Below, in pieces: positions 16,440 to 24,885 of a stretch of 64,000 nt of DNA (position 1 is its first letter; each line of letters starts with the position of its first letter). Under the pieces are notes generated by a model. It ran no database searches and had not been told where the DNA came from. It saw only the letters and a list, made by a program, of their open reading frames with translations. The position numbers and the translations under genes are program-made. This DNA is from Lentisphaeraceae bacterium (GTDB taxonomy: Bacteria > Verrucomicrobiota > Kiritimatiellia > RFP12 > DVOR01). Location: positions 8,074 to 72,073 of the forward strand of contig SFJE01000005.1 of NCBI GenBank assembly GCA_004555175.1, given 5' to 3'.

Positions 16440-18953
16440 ATGGAAGAAAAGTATCCGTTTAACGCGATTGAACCGAAGTGGCAGAAGTATTGGGACGAGC
16501 ACGGCACCTTCCGGTGCGACGCGCACGACGAGAGCAAGCCCAAGTTCTATTGTCTGACGATGTTCCCCTACCCCAGCGGCCACATGCACGTGGGCCACGG
16601 GCGCAACTACATTATGGGCGATGTCATCACGCGCTACAAGAAGATGCTCGGCTACAACGTCCTCTCGCCCATGGGCTGGGACTCCTTCGGGTTGCCAGCG
16701 GAGAACGCGGCCAAGAAGTTCCACGTCCACCCGCACAAGTGGACGATTGAAAACATTCAGGAGATGAAGCGCCAGGTGCGCAGTTGGGGCGTGGGCTACG
16801 ATTGGGAGCGCGAGATTGCCACCTGCCACCCCGATTACTATAAGTGGACCCAGTGGGTCTTCCTGCAGGCCTACAAGCTGGGCGTGGCCTATCAGAAGGA
16901 GGCGCCGGTGAACTGGTGCCCGCTCTGCACCAACCTGGCGAACGAAGAGGTGACCGCCGATGGCCACTGCGTCCGCTGCGGCCGCCCGGTGGAGAAGAAG
17001 AACCTCAAGCAGTGGTTCTTCCGCATCACGGCCTATGCCGACCGCCTGCTCAAGGACCTGGACCTGCTCGAGGGCTGGCCGGAGAAGGTCCGCCAGATGC
17101 AGGCGAACTGGATTGGCAAGTCGCAGGGCGCGAAGGTGAACTTCAAGGTGACGGAGACGGGCGATGATTGCCCAGTCTACACCACCCGCCCGGACACCAT
17201 CTTCGGCGTCACCTTTATGGCCATCGCTCCGGATCATCCGCTGCTGAAGAAGTTGTTGCCCGGGACGGCGAAGGAGGCCGAGGTCAAGGCCTTCACCGAG
17301 AAGCTCGCCAATATCCCCGCCGCCGAGCGCTTCTCCGATGCGCTGGCCAAGGAGGGCGTCTTTACCGGCTTCCACGTCACCAACCCCTATAATGGCGATA
17401 AGGACATCGAGCTGTGGGTGACGAACTACGTGGTCTCCGACTCGGGCACCGGCATCGTGATGGCCGTCCCCACCCACGACCAGCGCGACTGGGACTTCGC
17501 CACCAAGTACGGCATCGCCAAGAAAATCGTCATCCAGAACCCCGAGCAGACGCTCTCGCTCGAGACGATGACCGCGGCCTATGTGGAGGACGGCACGCTC
17601 GTCGCTTCCGGGCCCTTTGATGGTCAGCCCAACCGCCAGGCCCTCAAGGCCATTATTGAGTATGGCGCGAAGGAAGGCTTTGCCGAGGCCACCACCAACT
17701 TCCGTATCCGCGATTGGAATGTGGCCCGCCAGCGCTACTGGGGCGCGCCCATCCCGATTGTCCACTGCCCGCACTGCGGCGCGGTGCCGGTGCCCGAGGA
17801 TCAGCTCCCCGTGCGTCTGCCCGATGATGTGGACTTTAAGAGCGACCAGGGTAACCCCCTCGCCCGCCACGAAGGCTTCATCAACACCACCTGCCCCAAG
17901 TGCGGTGCCCCGGCCAAGCGCGAGACCGACACCCTCGCCCAATGGCTCTGCTCGTGCTGGTACTTCCTGCGCTACATCGATGCGCGCAACGAAAAGGCCC
18001 CCTTCGATAAGGCCCTGGTGGATAAGTGGATGCCCGTGGACCAGTACATCGGTGGCGTGGAGCACGCCGTGCTCCACCTCCTCTACTCGCGCTTCGTCGT
18101 CAAAATCCTCAACGACGCTGGCGCCCTCGATTGTGTCGAGCCCTTCAAGGCCCTCTTCACCCAGGGGATGATTTGCAAGCGCTCCGAGAAGGACGGCAAG
18201 CTCTACAAGATGTCCAAGTCCGTCGGCAACGTCGTCTCCCCCGATGACCTCATCCGCGACTATGGCGCCGACACCGTCCGCCTCTACACCCTCTTCATCG
18301 GCCCGCCCGAGCTCGATGCCGAGTGGCAGGACGCCTCCATCCAGGGGCCCTACCGCTTCCTCTGCCGCCTCTGGAAGAAGGCCTACGACGCCAAGGCCAT
18401 CGTCCCGGCCGAGGAGACGCCCGTCGACGGCGCGGCCCTCACCCCGGCCGAGCGCGACCTCTGGCGCAAGCTCCACCAGACCCTGCAGAGCGTGACCGAC
18501 TCCATCGAGCACGGCTTCCGCTTCAACACCGCCATCGCCCAGCTAATGGAGCTGATGAACACCGCCGACAAGGCCAAGATCGGCCCGGACTCCTCCTCCG
18601 CCGCCAAGGCCCTCCTGCGCGAAACGGTCGTCACCATCGCCCGGATGATGGCCCCCATCACCCCGCACATCGCCGAGGAGATTTGGGCCGAGTTCGGTTG
18701 CCAGCCCGAGGGCGTGATGAACGCCGGTTGGCCCAAGGTCAACCCCGAGGCGCTGAAGGAAGACTCGCTGCAGATCATCCTCCAGGTCAACGGCAAGATG
18801 CGCGGCAAACTCACCGTCCCCGCCGGCCTCTCGCGCGAGGAACTTGAGGCCGCCGCCCGCGCCTCCGAGGAGGTCAAGCGCTTCACCGAGGGCCAGACCA
18901 TCGTCAAGGTCATCGTGGTCCCCGGCAAGCTCGTCAACATCGTGGCCAAGTAA
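16440..18953 (+). CDS. leuS: Leucyl-tRNA synthetase
   Basis: Class I aminoacyl-tRNA synthetase charging tRNA-Leu, 837 aa (typical for bacteria). The HIGH motif is in PYPSGHMHVGHGRNY near residue 43-57. A zinc-type CPLC...CVRCG module is near 160-180. The CP1 editing domain contains TTRPDTIFGVT and VPTHDQRDWDFA. KMSKS begins at Lys590, and the C-terminal anticodon-binding region ends in KVIVVPGKLVNIV. A clear rho-independent terminator follows, so the gene is probably transcribed alone. Confidence 0.98.
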   Translation: MEEKYPFNAIEPKWQKYWDEHGTFRCDAHDESKPKFYCLTMFPYPSGHMHVGHGRNYIMGDVITRYKKMLGYNVLSPMGWDSFGLPAENAAKKFHVHPHKWTIENIQEMKRQVRSWGVGYDWEREIATCHPDYYKWTQWVFLQAYKLGVAYQKEAPVNWCPLCTNLANEEVTADGHCVRCGRPVEKKNLKQWFFRITAYADRLLKDLDLLEGWPEKVRQMQANWIGKSQGAKVNFKVTETGDDCPVYTTRPDTIFGVTFMAIAPDHPLLKKLLPGTAKEAEVKAFTEKLANIPAAERFSDALAKEGVFTGFHVTNPYNGDKDIELWVTNYVVSDSGTGIVMAVPTHDQRDWDFATKYGIAKKIVIQNPEQTLSLETMTAAYVEDGTLVASGPFDGQPNRQALKAIIEYGAKEGFAEATTNFRIRDWNVARQRYWGAPIPIVHCPHCGAVPVPEDQLPVRLPDDVDFKSDQGNPLARHEGFINTTCPKCGAPAKRETDTLAQWLCSCWYFLRYIDARNEKAPFDKALVDKWMPVDQYIGGVEHAVLHLLYSRFVVKILNDAGALDCVEPFKALFTQGMICKRSEKDGKLYKMSKSVGNVVSPDDLIRDYGADTVRLYTLFIGPPELDAEWQDASIQGPYRFLCRLWKKAYDAKAIVPAEETPVDGAALTPAERDLWRKLHQTLQSVTDSIEHGFRFNTAIAQLMELMNTADKAKIGPDSSSAAKALLRETVVTIARMMAPITPHIAEEIWAEFGCQPEGVMNAGWPKVNPEALKEDSLQIILQVNGKMRGKLTVPAGLSREELEAAARASEEVKRFTEGQTIVKVIVVPGKLVNIVAK

Positions 18954-18962
18954 AGGCCCCTA

Positions 18963-18994
18963 GGGCCGGCACGCCGGTGCCGGCCCCGCTTTTT
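18963..18994 (+). terminator. leuS terminator
   Basis: GGGCCGGCAC pairs with GTGCCGGCCC around a GCCG loop, followed by CGCTTTTT. Confidence 0.85.
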
Positions 18995-19037
18995 ACCCGC
19001 GTGGCGGGAGAATGACTACCCTTCAGGAGAAGTTCCT

Positions 19038-20015
19038 ATGACCAAAGGTCTTTCGTTGCTTTCCGGCGGGCTTGATTCGATGCTCGCCATCTGCGTCTTG
19101 CGCGACCAGGGGGTCCACATGGAGGGCGTGGTCTTTAAGAGCCCCTTCTTCGGCACCAAGGCCGCCGAGAAGGCCGCCGCGCAGCTCAAGGTGCCACTGC
19201 ATATCGTCGACTTCACCGACGAGATTCTCGCCCTGGTCCGCAACCCGCCGCACGGCTTTGGCGGGGCGATGAATCCGTGCATTGACTGCCACGCCGCGAT
19301 GATTCGCCGTGCGGGCGAACTGATGCGTGAGTGGGGCTTCGACTTCGTCTCCACCGGCGAAGTGCTCAACCAGCGCCCGATGTCGCAGAACCGCAAGAGC
19401 CTGGAGACCGTGGCCGAGAGTTCGGGGCTCAAGGGGTTGCTCCTGCGCCCGCTCTCCGCCCAGCACCTCACCCCCACCCTCCCCGAGGAGGATGGCCGCG
19501 TGGACCGTACGCGCCTCCTGGACCTCCAGGGCCGCCAGCGCCAAGCGCAGATGGCCCTAGCCCAGCACTTTGGCCTCTTGGAATATCCCTCCCCAGCTGG
19601 CGGCTGCCGCCTCACCGAAAAGGGCTTCTGCCGAAAGTTGCGCGACCTCTATGACCACACCGACGGCATCCCGCCCCGCGAGGATGTCGAGCTCCTGGTC
19701 TTCTCTCGCCAGTTCCGCCTGCCGGAAGGCGGGCGTATCATCGTGGGCCGCAACCGCGCCGACAACCAGGCCCTCAAGGCCCTCGCCGCTCAGGGCCGCA
19801 CCATCCTCCATACCGTCAATATCCCCGGCCCCACCGCCGCCGTCCTCGGCCCCATCAACGAGGCGGACCTCCTCCGCGCCGCCGCCATCATCGCCAACTA
19901 CGGCGACAAGGGCGCCCTCACCGAGATTATCGTCAAGATTATCACCCCCGAGGGCAAGCGCGACATCACCGTCTCCCCCCTCCCCCGCGAAGTCTACGAG
20001 CCTTGGATGCTGTAG
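19038..20015 (+). CDS. PP-loop ATPase with NFACT-R-like domain (tRNA thiolation-like)
   Basis: The N-terminus is an adenylating PP-loop (LLSGGLDSMLA, residues 7-17) of the ThiI/MnmA type, followed by a CIDCH pair (about 82-86), a candidate catalytic or persulfide Cys. The C-terminal third (FRLPEGGRIIVGRNRADNQAL onward) resembles the NFACT-R/DUF814 domain. Proteins of this architecture are usually annotated as tRNA 4-thiouridine or 2-thiouridine synthases; the exact position modified cannot be read from sequence. It is 325 aa long, with AGGAG before the ATG. A strong terminator follows. Confidence 0.83.
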   Translation: MTKGLSLLSGGLDSMLAICVLRDQGVHMEGVVFKSPFFGTKAAEKAAAQLKVPLHIVDFTDEILALVRNPPHGFGGAMNPCIDCHAAMIRRAGELMREWGFDFVSTGEVLNQRPMSQNRKSLETVAESSGLKGLLLRPLSAQHLTPTLPEEDGRVDRTRLLDLQGRQRQAQMALAQHFGLLEYPSPAGGCRLTEKGFCRKLRDLYDHTDGIPPREDVELLVFSRQFRLPEGGRIIVGRNRADNQALKALAAQGRTILHTVNIPGPTAAVLGPINEADLLRAAAIIANYGDKGALTEIIVKIITPEGKRDITVSPLPREVYEPWML

Positions 20016-20041
20016 GAGCGAGGACGGAGGGCAGATGACGG

Positions 20042-20090
20042 ATAACAGCGCGCCTTCGGCCGATCGGCCAAAGGCGCGCTGTTATTTCTT
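20042..20090. terminator. Bidirectional terminator between the PP-loop gene and glnN
   Basis: ATAACAGCGCGCCTT pairs with AAGGCGCGCTGTTAT (20042-20085), with further internal GGCC pairing. A T-rich tail (ATTTCTT) follows on the plus side. It separates two convergent genes. Confidence 0.8.
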
Positions 20091-20135
20091 CGCTGTCATC
20101 GGTCTGCAGCGCACAGCGCCGCAGACCTTTCTCAT

Positions 20136-22205
20136 TTAATTCATCGCCAGCAGTTCGCGATACTTGGGCATCGGCCAGAGGTCATCGCTCACCAGCCCTT
20201 CGGCGCAGTCAACCACGTGGCGCAGGCGCTGCATCTGGGCGACAATGTCATCGGGGTGCTTACCCGCCATCGCGCGGGCGAGGGCATCGCTCCCCTCGGC
20301 CACCTTTTGGAGCTTCTCGTCCAACGCTTCGGCGCGCGCGTGCATCGCCTCGGCGCTCTTGCTGAGCTTGAGAATGCCCAGCGCCTGCCAGGTCTCGGCT
20401 AGACGGCGCAGTTCCGCTTCGATGGCGGGAATGACGCGCCCGCGGACCATCTCCTGCAGCACCTTGGCTTCGATGCCCAGTTTGCGCTCATACTCAGCCA
20501 GGAAGACATCGTGGCGCGAGCGCAGTTCTGCGGGCGTGAGCACGCCCATCTTCGCAAAGAGCTCAAAGTTCTTATCGGTGATTTGGCAGGCCAAGGCCTC
20601 GGGGGTGTTGCGCAGATTGGGCAGGCCGCGCTTCTTGGCCTCGGCCACCCATGCCTCGGAGTAGCCATCGCCATTGAAGATCACCCGGCCGTGGTCACGG
20701 AAGACGGCGCGCAGCACGCGCTCGAGTCCCTCGTGGAAGCGCCGCTTGGGCAGCTTGTCAATCGCCGCGGCCAGCACCTCCATCGATTCGGCCACCATTG
20801 TGTTGAGCACCATGCACACGCCCGAGCAATTCTGGCTGGAGCCCGGCGCACGGAACTCAAACTTGTTGCCGGTGAAGGCGAAGGGCGAAGTGCGGTTACG
20901 GTCGGAGGTGTCGCGCGGAATCGGCGGGAGCGTATCCACCCCGATACGCAACTTCTCGGCCCGACCGCGCGTAGCCTCGCCGCCCCCCTGCTCCAGCCGG
21001 CGAATAACCCCGGTGAGCTCATCGCCCAGGAAGATCGAGACAATCGCCGGCGGCGCCTCCAACGCACCCAGGCGGCAATCGTTCCCCAGCGAAGCCGTAG
21101 CCGCGCGCAGCACATCGGCATGCAAATCCACCGCGCGCACCACCGAAGCGAGCACCGCCAGAAAGATCGCATTCTCCTGCGGATTGCTCCCGGGGTCGAG
21201 CAAATTACGCCCCTTGTAAGCCACCGACCAATTGTTATGCTTGCCCGATCCATTCACCCACGCAAAGGGCTTCTCGTGCAGCAGGCAGACCAGCCCATGG
21301 CGCTCGGCCACATTGCGCAAGGTCTCCATAATCAGCATGTTGTGGTCCACCGCCAAGTTGAGCTCCTCGAACATCGGCGCGAGCTCGAACTGCGCGGGCG
21401 CGGTCTCATTATGGCGCGTCTTGGCCGGAATGCCCAAGCGCCAGAGCTCCTGCTCCACCTCCTCCATAAAGGCCAGCACGCGCGGCTTGATGGAGCCAAA
21501 GTAGTGATCCTCGGAGAGCTGACTGCGCGCCGGCGGCGCCCCCACCAACGTCCGCCCACACTGCATCAGGTCCGGACGCTTGGCCCAAAGCGCCTTATCC
21601 ACCAAGAAATACTCCTGCTCGGCGCCCAAGGTAATATCCGCGTGGCCGCCCGTTTCGCCAAAGCACGCCATCAGCTTCTGGACGGCCTTGTCCATCGCCT
21701 GCATCGAGCGCAGGAGCGGCGTCTTCTTGTCGAGCACCTCGCCGGTATAGGAGCAGAAGACCGTCGGGATGCAGAGCGTGGCGCCGTTGCTATGGCGCTT
21801 GATAAAGGCCGGACTCGTGACGTCCCAAGCCGTGTAGCCACGCGCCTCGAAGGTGCAACGTAGCCCGCCCGAGGGGAAACTCGAGGCATCCGGTTCGCCC
21901 ATAATCAAGTTCTTACCCGAGAAGCGCGCAATGGTCTCGGCCATGCCTGCGGGCTCATAGAAGGCGTCGTGCTTTTCGGCGGTGCTGCCCGTGAGCGGCT
22001 GGAACCAGTGCGTAAAGTGCGTTGCCCCGCGCGCCATCCCCCACTGCTTGAGAGCGTGGGCCACCTCGTTGGCGATGGATGGATCGAGCGGCGCGCGGTC
22101 GCGCATCGTATGCAAGAGCGTCTCGACCGTATCTTTGGCCAGATACTCGCGCATCGCCTGCTCATTAAATACATCAGATCCGTACTTTAACTCTTCAAGG
22201 CTCAT
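20136..22205 (-). CDS. glnN: Type III glutamine synthetase
   Basis: ATP-dependent ammonia assimilation into glutamine. At 689 aa it is in the size range of the large GSIII class (about 700-730 aa), not GSI (about 450). Visible motifs are EPDASSFPSGG, LGAEQEYFLVD (metal/glutamate site), RHNETAPAQFELAP, LHEKPFAWVNGSGKHNNWSV (ATP site region) and a long C-terminal helical part. I chose the ATG at 22205 because GGAG precedes it; an in-frame TTG at 22217 overlaps that site. It has its own promoter and lies divergent from the MacAB-type operon across a repeat-filled gap. Confidence 0.96.
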   Translation of the reverse strand: MSLEELKYGSDVFNEQAMREYLAKDTVETLLHTMRDRAPLDPSIANEVAHALKQWGMARGATHFTHWFQPLTGSTAEKHDAFYEPAGMAETIARFSGKNLIMGEPDASSFPSGGLRCTFEARGYTAWDVTSPAFIKRHSNGATLCIPTVFCSYTGEVLDKKTPLLRSMQAMDKAVQKLMACFGETGGHADITLGAEQEYFLVDKALWAKRPDLMQCGRTLVGAPPARSQLSEDHYFGSIKPRVLAFMEEVEQELWRLGIPAKTRHNETAPAQFELAPMFEELNLAVDHNMLIMETLRNVAERHGLVCLLHEKPFAWVNGSGKHNNWSVAYKGRNLLDPGSNPQENAIFLAVLASVVRAVDLHADVLRAATASLGNDCRLGALEAPPAIVSIFLGDELTGVIRRLEQGGGEATRGRAEKLRIGVDTLPPIPRDTSDRNRTSPFAFTGNKFEFRAPGSSQNCSGVCMVLNTMVAESMEVLAAAIDKLPKRRFHEGLERVLRAVFRDHGRVIFNGDGYSEAWVAEAKKRGLPNLRNTPEALACQITDKNFELFAKMGVLTPAELRSRHDVFLAEYERKLGIEAKVLQEMVRGRVIPAIEAELRRLAETWQALGILKLSKSAEAMHARAEALDEKLQKVAEGSDALARAMAGKHPDDIVAQMQRLRHVVDCAEGLVSDDLWPMPKYRELLAMN

Positions 22206-22232
22206 AGGCTTCTCCAATCTACTGCGCCGCGC

Positions 22233-22238
22233 AGTATA
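22233..22238 (-). promoter_or_regulatory. glnN extended -10 box
   Basis: TTTTGCTATACT on the minus strand gives TGC immediately before TATACT. The -35 region is poor (TGGCGG). The transcript would start near 22226, about 20 nt before the ATG. Confidence 0.45.
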
Positions 22239-22305
22239 GCAAAACCCTACGTTAGCCGCCAGCAGTTAGCGAATGGCTGTTAGCAGGGTGCTCGCTATCG
22301 CTCGC

Positions 22306-22340
22306 GTGAAGTCCAAAGCGATAGCGAAGGAGCTATGCCA
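22306..22340 (+). repeat. Dispersed 32-35 bp intergenic repeat, copy 3
   Basis: GTGAAGTCCAAAGCGATAGC followed by GAAGGAGCTATGCCA. A 4-nt expansion (GCGATAGCGAAGG) distinguishes it from copies 2 and 4. Confidence 0.65.
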
Positions 22341-22492
22341 CAACGGAGGCGGGCGCGGAGCGCCCAACGGACAGCTGACAGCGCGCGTGCCGCGACGGAG
22401 GGACTGGCAGTCCATTATTCGGGCTTTCCACCTCCGGCGACAGCTTTCACATCTATCGCCTATCGAAAAAGCAACCCGGCCCGGGTCGAACT

Positions 22493-22580
22493 AATAAGAC
22501 CCCGTCTTATTGGCAATAAGGCCCCGTCTTATTAGCAACAAGACCCCGTCTTATTGCCAACAAGGCCCCGTCTTATTAAT
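22493..22580. repeat. Tandem palindrome array, AATAAGAC type, four units
   Basis: AATAAGACCCCGTCTTATT and variants occur four times. CCCGTCTTATT starts at 22501, 22523, 22545 and 22567, exactly 22 bp apart. Each unit is an 8-bp-stem hairpin with a 3-nt loop. Alternate units carry GGCC instead of GACC, which weakens the dyad. The same array recurs at 63921, with the same lead-in AACTAATAAGACCCC. Confidence 0.85.
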
Positions 22581-22823
22581 TCGTCCCCGCCCGAGCCAAA
22601 CTATTAGAGGGCGCGAAGCTCGCTGACGCGAGCAGAGGACGAAGGACGGAGGACAGCGAAGCTCGCTGCAGAGGCTCCTCGCGCGAGCGCGCTTTTCCAC
22701 CTTTCTGGGCGGCTAAAGCCGCCCGCTACGATGAGGCTCCTCGCGCTTTTCCGCTGGAAAATGCGGCTGAATGGGCGTATAATGGGAGGTGTTTTGGGTT
22801 TATTTGGCTTGGAGGATTTGCCG

Positions 22824-24113
22824 ATGAAGAAGGGTCTTGGCTTGTTATTGGTGCTGGCGGCGATTGGCGGCGGGGCGTGGTGGTATTTTTCGCGGCCGCA
22901 GGAGCAGGTGGTGCCGGTGGCGTATAAGACGGCGGAGCTGACGCGCGGGCAGGTGACGCAGACGATTCGCGCGACGGGGACGATTGAGCCGGAGGACTTG
23001 ATTGATATTGGCGCGCAGATTACCGGGCAGATTATGGCCTTTGGGGTCGACACCCAGGGGCGCGAGGTGGATTATTGCTCGGAGGTGAAGAAGGGGCAGC
23101 TGCTCGCGCGAATTGATGATGTGACCTATAAGGCAGAGGTGACGATTGCCAAGGCCAATCTGACGACGGCACAGGCGCAGTTGGCCGGGGCGAAGGCGGA
23201 TGTGGTGCAGTTCGGCGCGAAGTTGCGTCAGGCGGAGCGGGATTGGAAGCGCGCGCAGGCGTTGGGTGTGGGGGACGCGCTCTCGCAGAAGGATTACGAT
23301 GCTTATCAAAGCGCCTACGAGACGGCGGCGGCGAGTTTGGATGTGGGGGAGGCCTCGGTGAAGCAGGCGGAGGCGGCCATCGAGCAGGCGCAGGCGCAGC
23401 TGGAGAAGGCCGAGCGAAACCTCTCGTACTGCGACATTCTCTCGACGGTTGATGGGATTATCATTGACCGGCGCGTGAATATCGGCCAGACGGTGACGGC
23501 CTCGATGAGCACGCCCTCGCTCTTCCTGGTGGCGAAGGATCTGGGGAAGATTGAGATTTGGGTACCGGTTAACGAGGCGGATATTGGCTCGATCCAGGTG
23601 GGGCAGTCGGTGCGCTTTACGGTGGATGCCTTCGCCGGGAAGACCTTTACAGGCAAGGTCGGGCGCGTGCGGCTGAATGCGTCGATGACCTCCAACGTGG
23701 TCACCTACACGGTGGAGGTGACCACCGAGAACCCCGGGAACCTGCTGCTGCCCTACCTGACGGCGAATGTCTCCTTCATTCTGGCCGAGTCGCCGGCCGA
23801 GTCGCTCTTGGTGCCGGTGACGGCGCTGCGCTGGCGGCCGGAGGGGTGGCAGGAGCCGGTCGAGTTCGCGGGCAAGGATTACCTCTTTGTGCAGGATGAG
23901 GCGGGCAAGCCGGTGGCGATGGCGGTCCAGGCCGGGGTAAGCGATGATGTGAATACGGCCATCCTCTGCGAGGCGTTGGAGCCGGGCGACACGGTGATCA
24001 CCGGCACGCTGACAGCCATCGAGGTGCAGCAGGCCTCCGCCGCCGGCGAAAATCCCTTTATGCCCAAACCGCCGAAGTGGGGGAAGAAGAACAATCCCCC
24101 GCCCCGGCCCTAA
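22824..24113 (+). CDS. macA: MacA-like periplasmic adaptor (HlyD/RND-MFP family)
   Basis: Periplasmic adaptor linking an inner-membrane ABC exporter to an outer-membrane channel. The 429-aa protein has an N-terminal membrane anchor (about 4-21), a lipoyl-type half (TGTIEPEDLIDIGAQITGQI), a long alpha-hairpin (about 95-205, rich in Ala/Gln/Glu), the second lipoyl half (ILSTVDGIIIDRRVNIGQTV) and a beta-barrel domain. The start has GGAGG 6 nt upstream; the longer frame to 22731 has no site. The C-terminal tail is Lys/Pro-rich. MacB-type ATPase and permease genes follow directly. Confidence 0.9.
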   Translation: MKKGLGLLLVLAAIGGGAWWYFSRPQEQVVPVAYKTAELTRGQVTQTIRATGTIEPEDLIDIGAQITGQIMAFGVDTQGREVDYCSEVKKGQLLARIDDVTYKAEVTIAKANLTTAQAQLAGAKADVVQFGAKLRQAERDWKRAQALGVGDALSQKDYDAYQSAYETAAASLDVGEASVKQAEAAIEQAQAQLEKAERNLSYCDILSTVDGIIIDRRVNIGQTVTASMSTPSLFLVAKDLGKIEIWVPVNEADIGSIQVGQSVRFTVDAFAGKTFTGKVGRVRLNASMTSNVVTYTVEVTTENPGNLLLPYLTANVSFILAESPAESLLVPVTALRWRPEGWQEPVEFAGKDYLFVQDEAGKPVAMAVQAGVSDDVNTAILCEALEPGDTVITGTLTAIEVQQASAAGENPFMPKPPKWGKKNNPPPRP

Positions 24114-24126
24114 GCGGAGAGATGCG

Positions 24127-24870
24127 ATGGTCACGCCCTCCCCCTCCCCCGCCGTCGGCCCGGCAGCCCCCGGGCGCGTGCTGATTGAGCTCAAGGATCT
24201 GCGCAAGACCTACCGTCTTGGCGATGTGGATGTGCCGGTGCTCAAGGGAATCAATATGGTCATCCGCGAGGGGACGCTGCTGGCGCTGATGGGGCCCTCG
24301 GGCGGCGGGAAGTCCACCTTGATGAACATTTTGGGCTTTCTGGACACCTCCTCGGGCGGGCAATACTTGCTCGACGGGCGCGATGTGACGACCCTCTCGG
24401 CCAATGCGCGCGCTGACCTGCGCAATGAGCGCATCGGCTTTGTCTTCCAGAACTTCAATCTGCTGGCGCGCACCTCGGCGTTGAAGAATGTGTTGATGCC
24501 CCTGGAGTATGCCCGCAATCGCAAGAGCGCCCGCGAAGAACGCGCCTGGGCCGAGCACCTGCTCACGCGTGTGGGGTTGGGCGAGCGGATGGAGCACCAG
24601 CCCTCGCAGATGTCCGGCGGGCAGCAGCAACGCGTGGCCATTGCCCGGGCGCTGGTCAACCGGCCCAAGATTCTCTTTGCCGATGAGCCCACGGGGAACC
24701 TCGACTCCAAGACCTCCGAGGAGGTGCTGCGGATGTTCCAGGAGCTCAACGAGCAAGAGGGGATTACCATCGTGCTCGTCACCCACTCGCCGGAGGTCGG
24801 CGCCTTCGCCAAAGAGGCCTACCATATCAAGGACGGGCTGGTGGTCGGCGGCACCTACAACGAGCGCTAA
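24127..24870 (+). CDS. MacB-type ABC transporter ATPase
   Basis: Nucleotide-binding subunit, 247 aa. It contains Walker A GPSGGGKST, Q-loop FVFQNFNLL, signature SGGQQQRVAIARAL, Walker B ILFADEPTGNLD and H-loop VTHS: a complete LolD/MacB-type ATPase. A Pro-rich N-terminal 18 residues precede the fold. In classical MacB the ATPase and permease are fused; here they are separate genes, as in LolCDE-like and many PVC/Gram-positive systems. It energises the adjoining permease. Confidence 0.95.
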   Translation: MVTPSPSPAVGPAAPGRVLIELKDLRKTYRLGDVDVPVLKGINMVIREGTLLALMGPSGGGKSTLMNILGFLDTSSGGQYLLDGRDVTTLSANARADLRNERIGFVFQNFNLLARTSALKNVLMPLEYARNRKSAREERAWAEHLLTRVGLGERMEHQPSQMSGGQQQRVAIARALVNRPKILFADEPTGNLDSKTSEEVLRMFQELNEQEGITIVLVTHSPEVGAFAKEAYHIKDGLVVGGTYNER

Positions 24871-24885
24871 GGGAGGGAGAAGCCG

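Larger units (their letters stand above)
22218..22823. other. Non-coding region between glnN and the MacA-like gene
   Basis: Apart from the repeats listed separately, this stretch has GTTAGC-rich text (22251-22290, similar to 29313-29342), GAGGACGGAGGACAG-type text (22630-22660, related to 20028 and 54750), and a TATAAT (22778-22783) 41 nt before the MacA-like start. No supported gene. Confidence 0.45.

Noticed and set aside
16407..18512. 701-aa minus-strand reading frame opposite leuS
   Set aside because: Same reasoning: antisense of a highly conserved gene, with Gly/Val/Glu-rich shadow composition.
22778..22783. TATAAT as the promoter of the MacA-like operon
   Set aside because: The box is perfect but has neither a TG extension nor a -35 at suitable distance; not strong enough to annotate separately.
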